64,000 bases of DNA from an uncultured Muribaculaceae bacterium (lineage in GTDB: Bacteria; Bacteroidota; Bacteroidia; Bacteroidales; Muribaculaceae), in NCBI GenBank assembly GCA_904501735.1, contig CAJGBY010000010.1:1-64000 (forward strand), written 5' to 3'. Shown here piece after piece: positions 1 to 8,760 of the stretch (positions are counted from its first letter, which is position 1; the number at the start of each line of letters is the position of its first letter). Below the pieces are notes generated by a model, which was given only the letters and a program-made list of their open reading frames with translations, was not told where the DNA came from and ran no database searches. A program made the position numbers and the translations under genes.

Positions 1-123
1 ACACCCAAATATACACCCAATATTTGGAATAGCAAAAGATATTCAGAAAGATTTAGATTTACTCTGCACTTTAGATAGTATATGATTATCAGTGATTTGC
101 AATTTTATGATATTTCTTGAAAG

Positions 124-150
124 TGTAGGTTCGAGAGCCTCTCTCTCCGC
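124..150 (+). other. 3' fragment of a tRNA-Ser gene, candidate attachment-site remnant
   Basis: The segment reads like the T-loop and 3' acceptor half of a tRNA-Ser: a GGTTCGAGA T-loop followed by a TCTCTCC acceptor strand and a discriminator G, then directly a terminator. The 120 bases upstream contain no GGAGAGA 5' acceptor strand, D-arm, anticodon arm or variable arm, so no complete tRNA is present. The T-stem also pairs poorly. Tyrosine integrases often insert into tRNA 3' ends and leave such a copy at the far side. I infer, without proof, that an element ends here and lies to the left of the window. Confidence 0.5.
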
Positions 151-181
151 AAAGCAGATACAATTTGTATCTGCTTTTTTT
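151..181 (+). terminator. Rho-independent terminator
   Basis: A perfect 13-bp inverted repeat (AAAGCAGATACAA and its complement) with almost no loop runs into a T-tract. It directly follows the tRNA-Ser fragment and was presumably the terminator of the original tRNA gene. Confidence 0.85.
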
Positions 182-254
182 TATTCCCCAAACCAACCCT
201 AAAACTATTTTAAATATTTCTCATCACAACAATATTTCATATCAAAAAAAATTC

Positions 255-262
255 TAACTTTG
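255..262 (+). promoter_or_regulatory. -7 box TAACTTTG for the 292 gene
   Basis: This matches the Bacteroidota -7 consensus TAnnTTTG and lies 29 bases before the GTG start at 292. No clear -33 TTG was seen. Confidence 0.6.
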
Positions 263-291
263 CATTTGAAATAGAATTATATTTCTAAATC

Positions 292-678
292 GTGAAACAT
301 CTATTAAGGATTCTTATTCCTATCATATTTGCAGCAGTAGCATTTACTGTTTTCGCTGAAAAGTTTGATTCTGCTTCTACAGCAGAGAATCAAGCCACTC
401 ATTTATTATCTAAAATAGATACTCAGCACATAGATTCTTTCACGCATTATTTCGATTCTGATCTTCAATGCAATTTTTTAAGTGCAAGAACCAATCGTCT
501 GCAAAGCACTCGCAAAAGGACGAGTAACACTCACAAGACTAACTTTGATTTCATCAAAGATAGCAATGCACCTAATGCTAGCATTAACAATTTCATTCAA
601 AAAAAATCATCTAACACTCATGTATCGTTTACCAAACCTATTCACCGATTGATTAGATTTGGCAAACTTATCATTTAG
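292..678 (+). CDS. Small secreted protein of unknown function
   Basis: This encodes 128 residues with a GTG start. The N-terminus (MKHLLRILIPIIFAAVAFTVFA) is a typical Sec signal peptide with likely cleavage after residue 22. The mature part is polar, rich in Ser, Asn, Thr and Lys, with a single Cys and a basic hydrophobic end (residues 117-128, HRLIRFGKLII). I recognise no domain. It has its own -7 box and is followed by a hairpin at 702-734, so it looks like a single-gene unit. It is probably periplasmic or outer-membrane associated; the function is unknown. Confidence 0.6.
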   Translation: MKHLLRILIPIIFAAVAFTVFAEKFDSASTAENQATHLLSKIDTQHIDSFTHYFDSDLQCNFLSARTNRLQSTRKRTSNTHKTNFDFIKDSNAPNASINNFIQKKSSNTHVSFTKPIHRLIRFGKLII

Positions 679-701
679 CCTATTACATAATATATTAATT
701 A

Positions 702-734
702 GCGACATTTTTCTCCTTTTTAGAAAAATGCCGC
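702..734 (+). terminator. Possible terminator hairpin
   Basis: An inverted repeat (GCGACATTTTTCT and AGAAAAATGCCGC, one mismatch) lies in the gap between the small secreted gene and the antiporter gene. The T-run is inside the stem and loop, not after it, so termination is uncertain. Confidence 0.35.
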
Positions 735-807
735 CACACTTGTTATATATGCAAGTAAACTATAACAATATATTATAAATGCTAATATGATAATTCATTA
801 AGTTAAG

Positions 808-1755
808 ATGGAATATATTACTCTCCTAGCTTCTTTAGTAGGTATTGTATTTGGTGCAGATTTCTTGGTTGCAGGCGCGGTATCTATTGCTCGAAAATAT
901 AAAGTTTCTGACTTTGTTATCGGTGCTGCAATTGTGGGAGTTGGCACATCTATGCCCGAATTCATAGTAAGTTTTTTAGGGGCCCTCAATGGTAATTCAG
1001 ATGTTGCAATAGGCAATGTTGTTGGGTCTAACATTTTCAATGTATTGGGCATTTTAGGACTTACTGCACTATTTTTCCCCATTGCGGTCGATCGCAAAAA
1101 TCTAAAATTTGAACTACCTTTATGTATTGGTGTATCTATTCTACTAACTATTCTTTCATTCAATTTCTTTAGTGGTGCTGAGACTTCACTAAGTAGTATA
1201 GATGGCTTAATTCTTCTTGTATGCTTTGCAGTTTTTATGTGGTATTCTTTTGCTCGTGACAAGAAGAACTTTACTCCTACTAACGAAGAGAACGAAAAGA
1301 CAAGTCCTTTATGGATTTCAACCATAAAAGTTGTGGGTGGTCTTGCTTTGCTTATAACCAGTTGCGACATATTTATTGATAATGCAGTGCTTATTGCAAA
1401 ATCATTCAGTGTAAGCGATGCCTTCATCTCATTAACACTTATCGCATGCGGAACATCACTTCCCGAATTAGCAGCATCAGTTGTTGCAGCTGTAAAGAAA
1501 AACACAAGCATGGCCCTTGGAAATATAATAGGATCAAACATTTTTAATATCACACTCATTTTGGGAGTTAGTTCACAAGTAATGTCGCTCACATCATCCG
1601 ACATCACTCTTATCGACTATCTCGTAATGATAGCAGCTGCAATATTGCCTTTAATCATAGGACTCAGAGGCAAAATTGGTCGCATGAGCGGAATATTGAT
1701 GATTGCATGTTTCATCGCATACAATTTTTATTTAGTATCAAATCAACTTATTTAA
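808..1755 (+). CDS. Calcium/sodium antiporter (CaCA family, YrbG-like)
   Basis: This is a 315-residue integral membrane protein with two homologous halves. Each half carries the CaCA alpha-repeat signature: VGVGTSMPEF with GNVVGSNIFN in the first, and ACGTSLPELA with GNIIGSNIFN in the second. A short hydrophilic loop at about residues 150-170 separates them. The family exchanges Na+ (or K+/H+) for Ca2+ across the inner membrane; the ion used here cannot be read from sequence. It lies 3 bases before the Na/phosphate cotransporter gene, so the two are co-transcribed. A paralogue sits at 62195-63157. Confidence 0.9.
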   Translation: MEYITLLASLVGIVFGADFLVAGAVSIARKYKVSDFVIGAAIVGVGTSMPEFIVSFLGALNGNSDVAIGNVVGSNIFNVLGILGLTALFFPIAVDRKNLKFELPLCIGVSILLTILSFNFFSGAETSLSSIDGLILLVCFAVFMWYSFARDKKNFTPTNEENEKTSPLWISTIKVVGGLALLITSCDIFIDNAVLIAKSFSVSDAFISLTLIACGTSLPELAASVVAAVKKNTSMALGNIIGSNIFNITLILGVSSQVMSLTSSDITLIDYLVMIAAAILPLIIGLRGKIGRMSGILMIACFIAYNFYLVSNQLI

Positions 1756-1758
1756 TAT

Positions 1759-3492
1759 ATGGAAATAATTCAAATCTTTACGCTATTAGGAGCTTTAGGA
1801 ATGTTCCTATATGGCATGAACTTAATGAGTTCTGGACTTCAGAAAGCTTCGGGAGACAAATTAAGAAGTTTTCTATCAGCAATGACATCAACACCATTTA
1901 AAGGTGTTATAACTGGACTTGGAATCACATCTATTATTCAGTCATCATCGGCAACAACCGTTATGGTTGTAAGCTTTGTTAATGCTGGTATCCTTACACT
2001 TGCACAAGCTATTGGAGTTATTATGGGTGCTAATATCGGTACCACTGTTACCGCATGGCTTGTATCTTGGCTTGGTTTTAAAGCCGACATCTCTATTCTT
2101 GCTATTCCTTTGATGGCATTAGGATTTCTTTTCTCTAACTCAAAAAGAAACAAGCGTCAAAACATAGGTGAAATCATCGTTGGTTTCTGTCTTCTATTTT
2201 TGGGACTTTCGTTCATGAAGGAATCAGTGCCTGATTTGAATGAGACGCCTCAAGTTCTCGAATTCGTAAAGAATTGGGCAAACCAAGGATTTAGTTCGGT
2301 TCTTATCTTCTTAGGATTCGGTACAATTCTAACTCTTGTACTTCAATCATCATCGGCCACAATGGCAATCACACTTATCATGCTAAGCATGGGATGGATT
2401 CCATTCGATATGGCATGTGCGATGGTGTTAGGTGAAAATATTGGTACTACTATCACAGCCAACATTGCTGCATCTGTGGGAAACACACAAGCAAAGCGTG
2501 CAGCCATGTCACACACACTGTTCAATGTCTTTGGCGTTGTGTGGGCACTAATACTATTTAAGCCATTCCTTGCTCTTGTAGGACTATTAATCGAATCTTT
2601 TGGCCTTCCTAATCCTGCCAATGAAGGTTTTAGTGTTGACAATCCTACTTCTGCTCATGGCACAGCCGCTCTATACGGACTTTCTATGTTGCACACATTG
2701 TTCAACACAATCAACACTTTCATTCTTATTTGGTTTGTTAAGTTCATCGAGAAAGCTGTTATTTGGATCATCAAGACTCCTAAAAATCAAGAAACCGAAA
2801 CTTACCGTCTCAAATACATTTCAGCAGGTTCAGTGGCTACACCAGAGCTTGCTTCCGAACAAGCTTTCAGTGAAATCATTCACTTTGCTCAAATCTCAAG
2901 AAACGGTCTTGGTTATGCAAAAAGTGCTATCAGCGAAACCGACGCCGAAAAATTTGAGGTATTGCGCAACAAGTTGGTAAAATATGAAGATATTTCCGAC
3001 AAGATCGAATACGAAATCGCTACATTCCTAAATGCACTTTCTACTGGCGACATCAGCGAGGCTACTTCTATTAAGATTAAAGCCATGTACAAGATTATCG
3101 GTGAATTGGAGTCACTTGGCGATTCAGGCGAAGCTATCAGCCGCATCCTATCTCGTAGAAATAACCACAACAAGACTTTCGATGCTACAGCTATCAGCGA
3201 AATCGAAAAGATTGCTAACGCTGTCGATGCTGCTTATTCTGTTATGATTGAAAATCTTGAAGCCGCTCACAACGGAACTCTTACTGATATTTCAAATGCT
3301 TACCAAGCTGAAGAGTATATTAACACATTAAGAAACAACCTTCGTGATGCTGAAATTGAAGCATTAGAAAATGGTGGAAAGAGCTATCAAGCAAGTGTTT
3401 ATTACATCGATATTGTCAACGAATTGGAACGCATGGGCGATTTCATCATCAATATATCTCAAGATTTGCACAAGTCATTCGCTAAAAAGTAA
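1759..3492 (+). CDS. Na/Pi cotransporter family protein with C-terminal PhoU-like domain
   Basis: This has 577 residues. The N-terminal two thirds hold two inverted Na_Pi_cotrans repeats with the QSSSATT/QSSSATM signatures (near residues 60 and 198) and GANIGTT/GENIGTT motifs, embedded in about eight to ten membrane segments. The last 200 residues are helical and charged, with PhoU-type ERMGDF near the end. The NptA family imports phosphate with sodium; the PhoU tail suggests regulation of uptake. The gene is downstream in the antiporter operon and is followed by a terminator. Confidence 0.9.
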   Translation: MEIIQIFTLLGALGMFLYGMNLMSSGLQKASGDKLRSFLSAMTSTPFKGVITGLGITSIIQSSSATTVMVVSFVNAGILTLAQAIGVIMGANIGTTVTAWLVSWLGFKADISILAIPLMALGFLFSNSKRNKRQNIGEIIVGFCLLFLGLSFMKESVPDLNETPQVLEFVKNWANQGFSSVLIFLGFGTILTLVLQSSSATMAITLIMLSMGWIPFDMACAMVLGENIGTTITANIAASVGNTQAKRAAMSHTLFNVFGVVWALILFKPFLALVGLLIESFGLPNPANEGFSVDNPTSAHGTAALYGLSMLHTLFNTINTFILIWFVKFIEKAVIWIIKTPKNQETETYRLKYISAGSVATPELASEQAFSEIIHFAQISRNGLGYAKSAISETDAEKFEVLRNKLVKYEDISDKIEYEIATFLNALSTGDISEATSIKIKAMYKIIGELESLGDSGEAISRILSRRNNHNKTFDATAISEIEKIANAVDAAYSVMIENLEAAHNGTLTDISNAYQAEEYINTLRNNLRDAEIEALENGGKSYQASVYYIDIVNELERMGDFIINISQDLHKSFAKK

Positions 3493-3548
3493 CATAAAAG
3501 CGAAATGACAACCATCTCAATGCCTATTTTCTGCATTGGGATAACACT

Positions 3549-3582
3549 AAGGAGCTGTATCTTTTTGACATAGCTCCTTTTC
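3549..3582 (+). terminator. Terminator after the Na/Pi cotransporter gene
   Basis: The stem AAGGAGCTGT pairs with ATAGCTCCTT around an 11-base loop and is followed by TTTTC. A second small hairpin (CTCAATGC...GCATTGGGA) lies just upstream. Confidence 0.7.
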
Positions 3583-3600
3583 TGTTTCTAATCAACCCAC

Positions 3601-3645
3601 AAAAAAACGGCACAAGAAACCATTTAAAAGTTCCTTATGCCGCTT
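3601..3645 (-). terminator. Terminator of the sppA-lpxK-punA-thiL operon
   Basis: Read on the minus strand, a 13-bp stem with mismatches (CGGCATAAGGAAC with GGTTTCTTGTGCCG) is followed by a run of seven T. It lies 22 bases beyond the thiL stop codon. Confidence 0.7.
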
Positions 3646-3666
3646 TGATTATTCAGTATTGATACT

Positions 3667-4719
3667 TTACTCTTCTTCTTGTTCGAAAGCTTGCCAACCT
3701 TGCGCTCTTAGTTGCAATTCGGCGCCATCGCGAGTTTCCATATACAATCCAAGTTCTGGCTTAGTGATACGACCTATAATTTTCACACCTTCCATTGCTG
3801 CCACCTTTTCGTGATCGGTCAATGGAACTGTGAATAGCAATTCATAGTCCTCTCCACCATTCAACGCTGCTGTAACAAGGTTCATATTGAATTCTTCGGC
3901 CATCACTGCAGTTTGGTAATCAATAGGAATACGCTCTTCATATATGCGACAACCAGTATTGCTTTGTTTGCAGATGTGCATTAGTTCCGACGACAATCCG
4001 TCGCTCACATCCATCATCGCAGTTGGCACCACTCCAGCCTTAGCAAGAGCTTCCACAATATCACGACGAGCCTCCGGCTTCAACTGGCGTTCAAGAAGAT
4101 ATTCTCTTCCCTCAAATGCTGGGTGAAATTCATCTTGCGAATCTTTCGACACCGAACGTTCGCGTTCAAGCAACTGTAGTCCCATATAAGCCGAACCAAG
4201 ATCACCACTCACGCATATCAAATCGGTATCTTTTGCTCCGTTGCGATACACAACCTTGCCTTTTTCAGCCTCACCCACACATGTAGCACTAATAATCAGC
4301 CCTGTTACCGATGCCGATGTATCACCACCCACAAGATCTACTCCGTAAATCTCGCACGCAAGGCGAATACCCGAATACAATGCCTCGATGTGCTCCACAG
4401 TGAAACGCTTCGACACACCTATCGACACAGTTAGTTGGCGAGGTGTTCCATTCATTGCATACACATCCGAGAAATTCACCACAGCCACCTTATATCCAAG
4501 ATGCTTCAATGGTGTATATGTCAAGTCGAAATGAATGCCTTCAAGAAGCAAATCGGTGGTAACGAGGGTTTCTTTTTCGCCATATCTCAACACAGCGCAA
4601 TCATCGCCCACACCTTTCACTGTCGATTCATTCACCAATTCAATATCCTTAGTCAATCGGTCAATAAGTCCAAATTCACCAAGAGAAGATATTTCAGTTT
4701 CCTGTTCGTTTATGTTCAT
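3667..4719 (-). CDS. thiL: Thiamine-monophosphate kinase
   Basis: This 350-residue protein is of usual ThiL length and phosphorylates thiamine monophosphate to the cofactor thiamine diphosphate. It shows the family landmarks: GEFGLIDRLT at the N-terminus, KGVGDDCAVL (metal and ATP binding), VGGDTSAS in the middle, MDVSDGLSSEL and GGEDYELLF in the C-terminal half. It is the last gene of the operon, 8 bases after punA. No other thi gene is in the window and no TPP riboswitch-like leader was seen in front of this gene or the operon. Confidence 0.93.
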   Translation of the reverse strand: MNINEQETEISSLGEFGLIDRLTKDIELVNESTVKGVGDDCAVLRYGEKETLVTTDLLLEGIHFDLTYTPLKHLGYKVAVVNFSDVYAMNGTPRQLTVSIGVSKRFTVEHIEALYSGIRLACEIYGVDLVGGDTSASVTGLIISATCVGEAEKGKVVYRNGAKDTDLICVSGDLGSAYMGLQLLERERSVSKDSQDEFHPAFEGREYLLERQLKPEARRDIVEALAKAGVVPTAMMDVSDGLSSELMHICKQSNTGCRIYEERIPIDYQTAVMAEEFNMNLVTAALNGGEDYELLFTVPLTDHEKVAAMEGVKIIGRITKPELGLYMETRDGAELQLRAQGWQAFEQEEE

Positions 4720-4727
4720 GCTTTTAT

Positions 4728-5558
4728 TTATTCCTCAAATTTGTTGATAAGTTCCTTCATGATGAAAGTCATCTTTGGTTCAGCAGCTGCAGCAGCCTTT
4801 TGCACTTCTTCGTGCGACACCTTTTCTACGATTCCTTCCACGCCAAGGTCAGTAATTACCGACATACCGAAGCAACGAATACCACTGTGACGAGCTACAA
4901 TCACTTCAGGAACTGTACTCATACCCACAGCATCACCACCTATACGGTGGAAGTAGCGATATTCTGCTGGAGTTTCGAATGTAGGACCTTGAGTACCCAC
5001 ATACACACCTTCTACAAGGCGAATACCATTTTCTGCAGCCACCTTCTTAGCATCAGCAATAAGTTCCCATGAATATGGTTCGCTCATATCTGGGAAACGA
5101 GGTCCAAGTTCATCAAAGTTCTTACCACGAAGTGGGTGTTCTGGGAATAGGTTGATGTGGTCGTTGATAATCATCAAGTCACCAATCTTAAATTCAGGAT
5201 TCATACCACCTGCTGCATTTGACACGAATAGAGTTGTAATACCAAGCTCTTTCATCACGCGCACAGGGAATGTAACCAATTGCATATTATAGCCTTCATA
5301 GAAGTGGAAACGACCCTTCATAGCCATAATGCGCTTATTTCCAAGTTGACCAAAGATAAGTTTTCCGCTATGACCTTCCACTGTCGATACTGGGAAGTTA
5401 GGGATTTCTTCGTATGGCAACTCATCTGTTATATCGATGTGATTTACAAGTTCACCAAGACCTGTACCAAGAATAATGGCTGTCTTTGGCATATCTTTCA
5501 CTTTATCTTCAATAAATCTCGCTGTTTGCTTAATCAAATCCAACATTTCTTTATCCAT
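4728..5558 (-). CDS. punA: Purine-nucleoside phosphorylase
   Basis: This is a 276-residue trimeric-type (PNP/MTAP family) enzyme that phosphorolyses purine nucleosides to base and ribose 1-phosphate. Visible motifs are the phosphate-binding GTGLGEL (31-37) and EGHSGK (61-66), NAAGG, the base-site GPTFET (191-196) and GMSTVPEVIVARH. The position equal to human Asn243 is Asp237 here (SVITDLG), which suggests altered base preference, possibly for 6-amino purines. The gene sits between lpxK and thiL with short gaps. Confidence 0.92.
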   Translation of the reverse strand: MDKEMLDLIKQTARFIEDKVKDMPKTAIILGTGLGELVNHIDITDELPYEEIPNFPVSTVEGHSGKLIFGQLGNKRIMAMKGRFHFYEGYNMQLVTFPVRVMKELGITTLFVSNAAGGMNPEFKIGDLMIINDHINLFPEHPLRGKNFDELGPRFPDMSEPYSWELIADAKKVAAENGIRLVEGVYVGTQGPTFETPAEYRYFHRIGGDAVGMSTVPEVIVARHSGIRCFGMSVITDLGVEGIVEKVSHEEVQKAAAAAEPKMTFIMKELINKFEE

Positions 5559-5587
5559 AATCGTCTTATTATTTATTGTTTTTATAT

Positions 5588-6697
5588 TTACATTAAATTC
5601 TCTTTTTTCTTCGCAATTTTAGTGGCGATAATATTTATCAAGTCCTCATCTTCTTCTCCTTGCAAGAACACCACTTCGATTGGCAAATAGAACATGTGCT
5701 CGCGCAAAGAGTGAGGGAAATAAGCATTATTAATGAGACGCACAGCATCTTTTTCGGTTGTTATAATGTACTTATTCTTACCCTTCATCGCTTCAAATTT
5801 CTTCTTTATGAAGACCAAATCTTCTCGACTATAATCGTGATGATCGGTAAAATGTACCACCTGTACTCGAGCCTGGAATTGGCGCAAATATTTCGCCATA
5901 GGTTTATGATTTGCTATGCCAGTAATCATAAGTATCGAGTCCTCTGCACTAAGCCAGTTCAAATTGGGCGCTCTCATCACATCAACCCCACTAAACACAG
6001 GCAACAAGTCCTTATATTTATAGGTCGAGAACAACAGCTTCTGCCATTTCTCAAGAGCCAGTTTCTTGCGAACCACATTACGATCAATAGGTTTCATATC
6101 AGTGGGACACTTTGTCACCACCACTATATCTGCTCTATTTATTCCATCAAATGGTTCTCGCAATGTTCCCAATGGAAGCATTTTATCATCACATGGTAAT
6201 TTGCGATAATCGGTAAGCAATATCGACAATCGTGGTTTAACATATCGGTGCTGATAGGCATCATCAAGCACAAACAAGTTAATTTCGGGATTAATTTCGA
6301 GCATTTTCTCGATTCCCACCACTCGTTTTTCGCACACGGCTACATCTATGCTCGAACCATATTTACGATATATTTGATATGGCTCATCGCCCAAATCATA
6401 CGACGACAACGATGGCGTAGCTTGCACAAATCCCGATGTCTTTCGCTTATAACCGCGACTCAGCACTGCTATCTTATAGTGAGTTAGCAAACGACTCACT
6501 ATATATTCGGTGTGTGGCGTCTTGCCTGTGCCTCCCACAGCAAGATTGCCCACCACTACCACTGGCACATCAAATTCGCGCTGCTTCAACAGCCCAGCAT
6601 TAAACATAAGATTTCTCACCACCACTATTCCTTTGTAAATATAGGAACATGGAGTGAGTATCACCTTAGCCAATACTTTTTGAAATTTAGATGCCAT
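5588..6697 (-). CDS. lpxK: Tetraacyldisaccharide 4'-kinase
   Basis: This 369-residue enzyme phosphorylates the 4' position of the lipid A disaccharide at the inner membrane. It has a hydrophobic N-terminal anchor (about residues 10-30) and the P-loop VGNLAVGGTGKTPH (near 49-62). LDDAYQHR near 142-149 and the late TTEKDAVRL motif are also typical. It lies 45 bases after sppA and 29 bases before punA in one operon. Its presence confirms a lipid A-bearing outer membrane. Confidence 0.94.
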   Translation of the reverse strand: MASKFQKVLAKVILTPCSYIYKGIVVVRNLMFNAGLLKQREFDVPVVVVGNLAVGGTGKTPHTEYIVSRLLTHYKIAVLSRGYKRKTSGFVQATPSLSSYDLGDEPYQIYRKYGSSIDVAVCEKRVVGIEKMLEINPEINLFVLDDAYQHRYVKPRLSILLTDYRKLPCDDKMLPLGTLREPFDGINRADIVVVTKCPTDMKPIDRNVVRKKLALEKWQKLLFSTYKYKDLLPVFSGVDVMRAPNLNWLSAEDSILMITGIANHKPMAKYLRQFQARVQVVHFTDHHDYSREDLVFIKKKFEAMKGKNKYIITTEKDAVRLINNAYFPHSLREHMFYLPIEVVFLQGEEDEDLINIIATKIAKKKENLM

Positions 6698-6742
6698 TTT
6701 TCAATGATATATATCTTTAAATAATATTCGTCTTCTCTCTGT

Positions 6743-8515
6743 TTATCTTATTTCGATAGGCTCCATCAAGCATTGTATATGGTCGCGCGACAATATATCA
6801 TTGGCAACACTTTGATACTTATACAATCCTGAAGTTTCTATTCCTATCATTTCGTTTACACTTGCCTTCACAGTGCCTTTCAAGTAGCGCATAAATGAAG
6901 GTTCTTGCACTGGGTACACTTCTACTGTGTATTCGCCCACCTTTGCTTGTTCTACCACATAATCTACGGCATCAGCAAGGTTACCGAATTCATCTACAAG
7001 ACCTATTTCTTTAGCTGTAACACCATCCCACACACGACCTTCAGCAATTTTCTTCAATGCATCAAGTTCCATTCCACGACCTTCGGCGCAACGAGTAGTA
7101 AACAATTCGTAACCTTGACTAATCATCTTTTGCATTGCTGCGCGTTGTTCTTCTGTCATAGGTGATGTAAGACTTATGAAATTACCATTTTTATTTGTGT
7201 TGATAACCGACAAGTTTACGCCCAACTTATCATTCATCAATTCCTTAAAGCAAGGTATCATACCAAAAATACCAATAGAACCAGTGATTGTTGTTGGCTC
7301 AGCATAGATACGATCGGCACCACAAGAGATATAATAACCTCCCGAAGCTGCAAGATCACCCATCGACACAGCAAACGGTTTGCCGGCCTTCTTTACTTCT
7401 TCAAGTGCTGCCCATATTTGTTCTGAGCCATAAGCACTACCTCCAGGTGAATTCACACGAAGCACCAATGCCTTTATTGAATTATCTTTTGAAATTTTGA
7501 TAATATCCTTTACCAATTCTTCTGAGTTCACGCCTTCGCCATTGCCATCGATTTCACCCACAGCATACACCACAGCCACTTTATCCATACCTAAAGTTGG
7601 TACTTCAAGTGCTGCTACATCTTCAGGGCTCACCAAACGCAAATCATCGCTTGCATTCACGCCTGTTCTATCCTTCATGCGATCTATTAGGTCAAAACGA
7701 TAGCTCAAGCCATCAATGATTTTATTTTCGAGCAAGTAGCCCACTGGTTGTGTCAACATCAAGCTATCAGCCATTTCATTAAGGCGTTCAACCGACATAC
7801 CGCGCGATTCTGATATTTCCTTAGTCAATTCACCCCACAATGATGTTATATATGCTTGGGTTGCTGTTCTATTGGCTTCACTCGCCTCTGTTTCAACATA
7901 AGGTTCTACGGCGCTCTTGAATGTTCCCACACGCAACACTTGCATTTCTACGCCCACCTTATCAAGCAAATTCTTAAAGAATGGGATTGATGAGCTTAGA
8001 CCATGAATATCTACCGAACCCACTGGATTAAGAATAATAGAATCGGCCATCGATGCTACATAATAGTCGCCTTGTGTAATTCCGCTATTTCCGTAAGCAA
8101 TCACCCACTTACCGCTTTCCTTAAATTCTTTCAATGCACGGCGTATTTCGCTCAATGTTGCTGTACCTGCTGAAGTTCCATTACATTCTATAAATACACC
8201 TTCAATCTTCTTATTATCTTTTGCCACGCGCAATGCTTTTAGCACTGTTTCAAGGCTACTCATCGACATATTTTCATTTTCGCCAAGAATTGACATCAAG
8301 GCCTCATCTGGATTGCTGCGTTCTGAAAATGAGCTTGCCATATTTAAATACAATACCGACTTTTCTTGCACTCCATTTGTCGACACCGATGTACTTCCTG
8401 CAAATGCGCCCAAGAAAGCAAAACTCAATATCACACTTGATACACTAAATACAAACAGTGCCAACCAAGCTCCAACAAACGAGCTCAATACACCAGTAAA
8501 GAATTTCTTAATCAT
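6743..8515 (-). CDS. sppA: Signal peptide peptidase SppA, 67K type
   Basis: This 590-residue membrane-anchored serine protease has an N-terminal transmembrane segment (about 10-42) and two tandem S49 domains. The C-terminal domain carries the Ser nucleophile motif (VNSPGGSAYGSEQI) and MGDLAASGGYYISCGAD. The N-terminal domain supplies the lysine region (AYGNSGITQGDYYVAS). The length matches the long E. coli-type SppA, not the short Gram-positive form. It degrades cleaved signal peptides in the inner membrane. It is first in the operon and has a -7 box about 105 bases upstream. Confidence 0.94.
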   Translation of the reverse strand: MIKKFFTGVLSSFVGAWLALFVFSVSSVILSFAFLGAFAGSTSVSTNGVQEKSVLYLNMASSFSERSNPDEALMSILGENENMSMSSLETVLKALRVAKDNKKIEGVFIECNGTSAGTATLSEIRRALKEFKESGKWVIAYGNSGITQGDYYVASMADSIILNPVGSVDIHGLSSSIPFFKNLLDKVGVEMQVLRVGTFKSAVEPYVETEASEANRTATQAYITSLWGELTKEISESRGMSVERLNEMADSLMLTQPVGYLLENKIIDGLSYRFDLIDRMKDRTGVNASDDLRLVSPEDVAALEVPTLGMDKVAVVYAVGEIDGNGEGVNSEELVKDIIKISKDNSIKALVLRVNSPGGSAYGSEQIWAALEEVKKAGKPFAVSMGDLAASGGYYISCGADRIYAEPTTITGSIGIFGMIPCFKELMNDKLGVNLSVINTNKNGNFISLTSPMTEEQRAAMQKMISQGYELFTTRCAEGRGMELDALKKIAEGRVWDGVTAKEIGLVDEFGNLADAVDYVVEQAKVGEYTVEVYPVQEPSFMRYLKGTVKASVNEMIGIETSGLYKYQSVANDILSRDHIQCLMEPIEIR

Positions 8516-8619
8516 TTTTATATCCTTTTTCTTTAATTTTTAACTATTTATATTGCCTTAATAATAACATTTCGTATGCCTCCATTACCACACACTACTT
8601 TTAACGGCAATTTAACTCT

Positions 8620-8627
8620 CAAAGTTA
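8620..8627 (-). promoter_or_regulatory. -7 box TAACTTTG for the sppA operon
   Basis: The minus strand reads TAACTTTG here. The start codon is 105 bases downstream, which implies a 5' untranslated region of about 100 bases, longer than for most genes in the window. Confidence 0.5.
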
Positions 8628-8700
8628 AACAATAACTTGATAAAATGCGCAAAATATCACTATTTTTTCCACCCTATTTGTGTATTTTTTACTAAAACCA

Positions 8701-8739
8701 CAAAAAATGGAGATAGATTTAACGAAATCCATCTCCATT
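8701..8739 (-). terminator. Terminator of the DHH-DUF4827-glmM operon
   Basis: On the minus strand, AATGGAGATGGATTT pairs with AAATCTATCTCCATT (one G-T/A-C mismatch) around a 4-base loop and is followed by six T. It lies 21 bases past the glmM stop. Confidence 0.85.
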
Positions 8740-8760
8740 CTTAAATTTAAGATTTATTCT

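Noticed and set aside
63..150. Complete tRNA-Ser at the left end
   Set aside because: No 5' acceptor, D-arm or anticodon arm is found in the 90 bases before the T-loop.
798..1607. 269-codon minus-strand frame
   Set aside because: It is antisense to the first antiporter gene, whose alpha-repeat motifs prove the plus strand; the reverse frame has no recognisable protein features.
8516..8700. TPP riboswitch for the operon ending in thiL
   Set aside because: The leader of sppA lacks the CUGAGA-type and ACCUGAUC-type motifs of the thi box, and the operon is not a thiamine pathway cluster.
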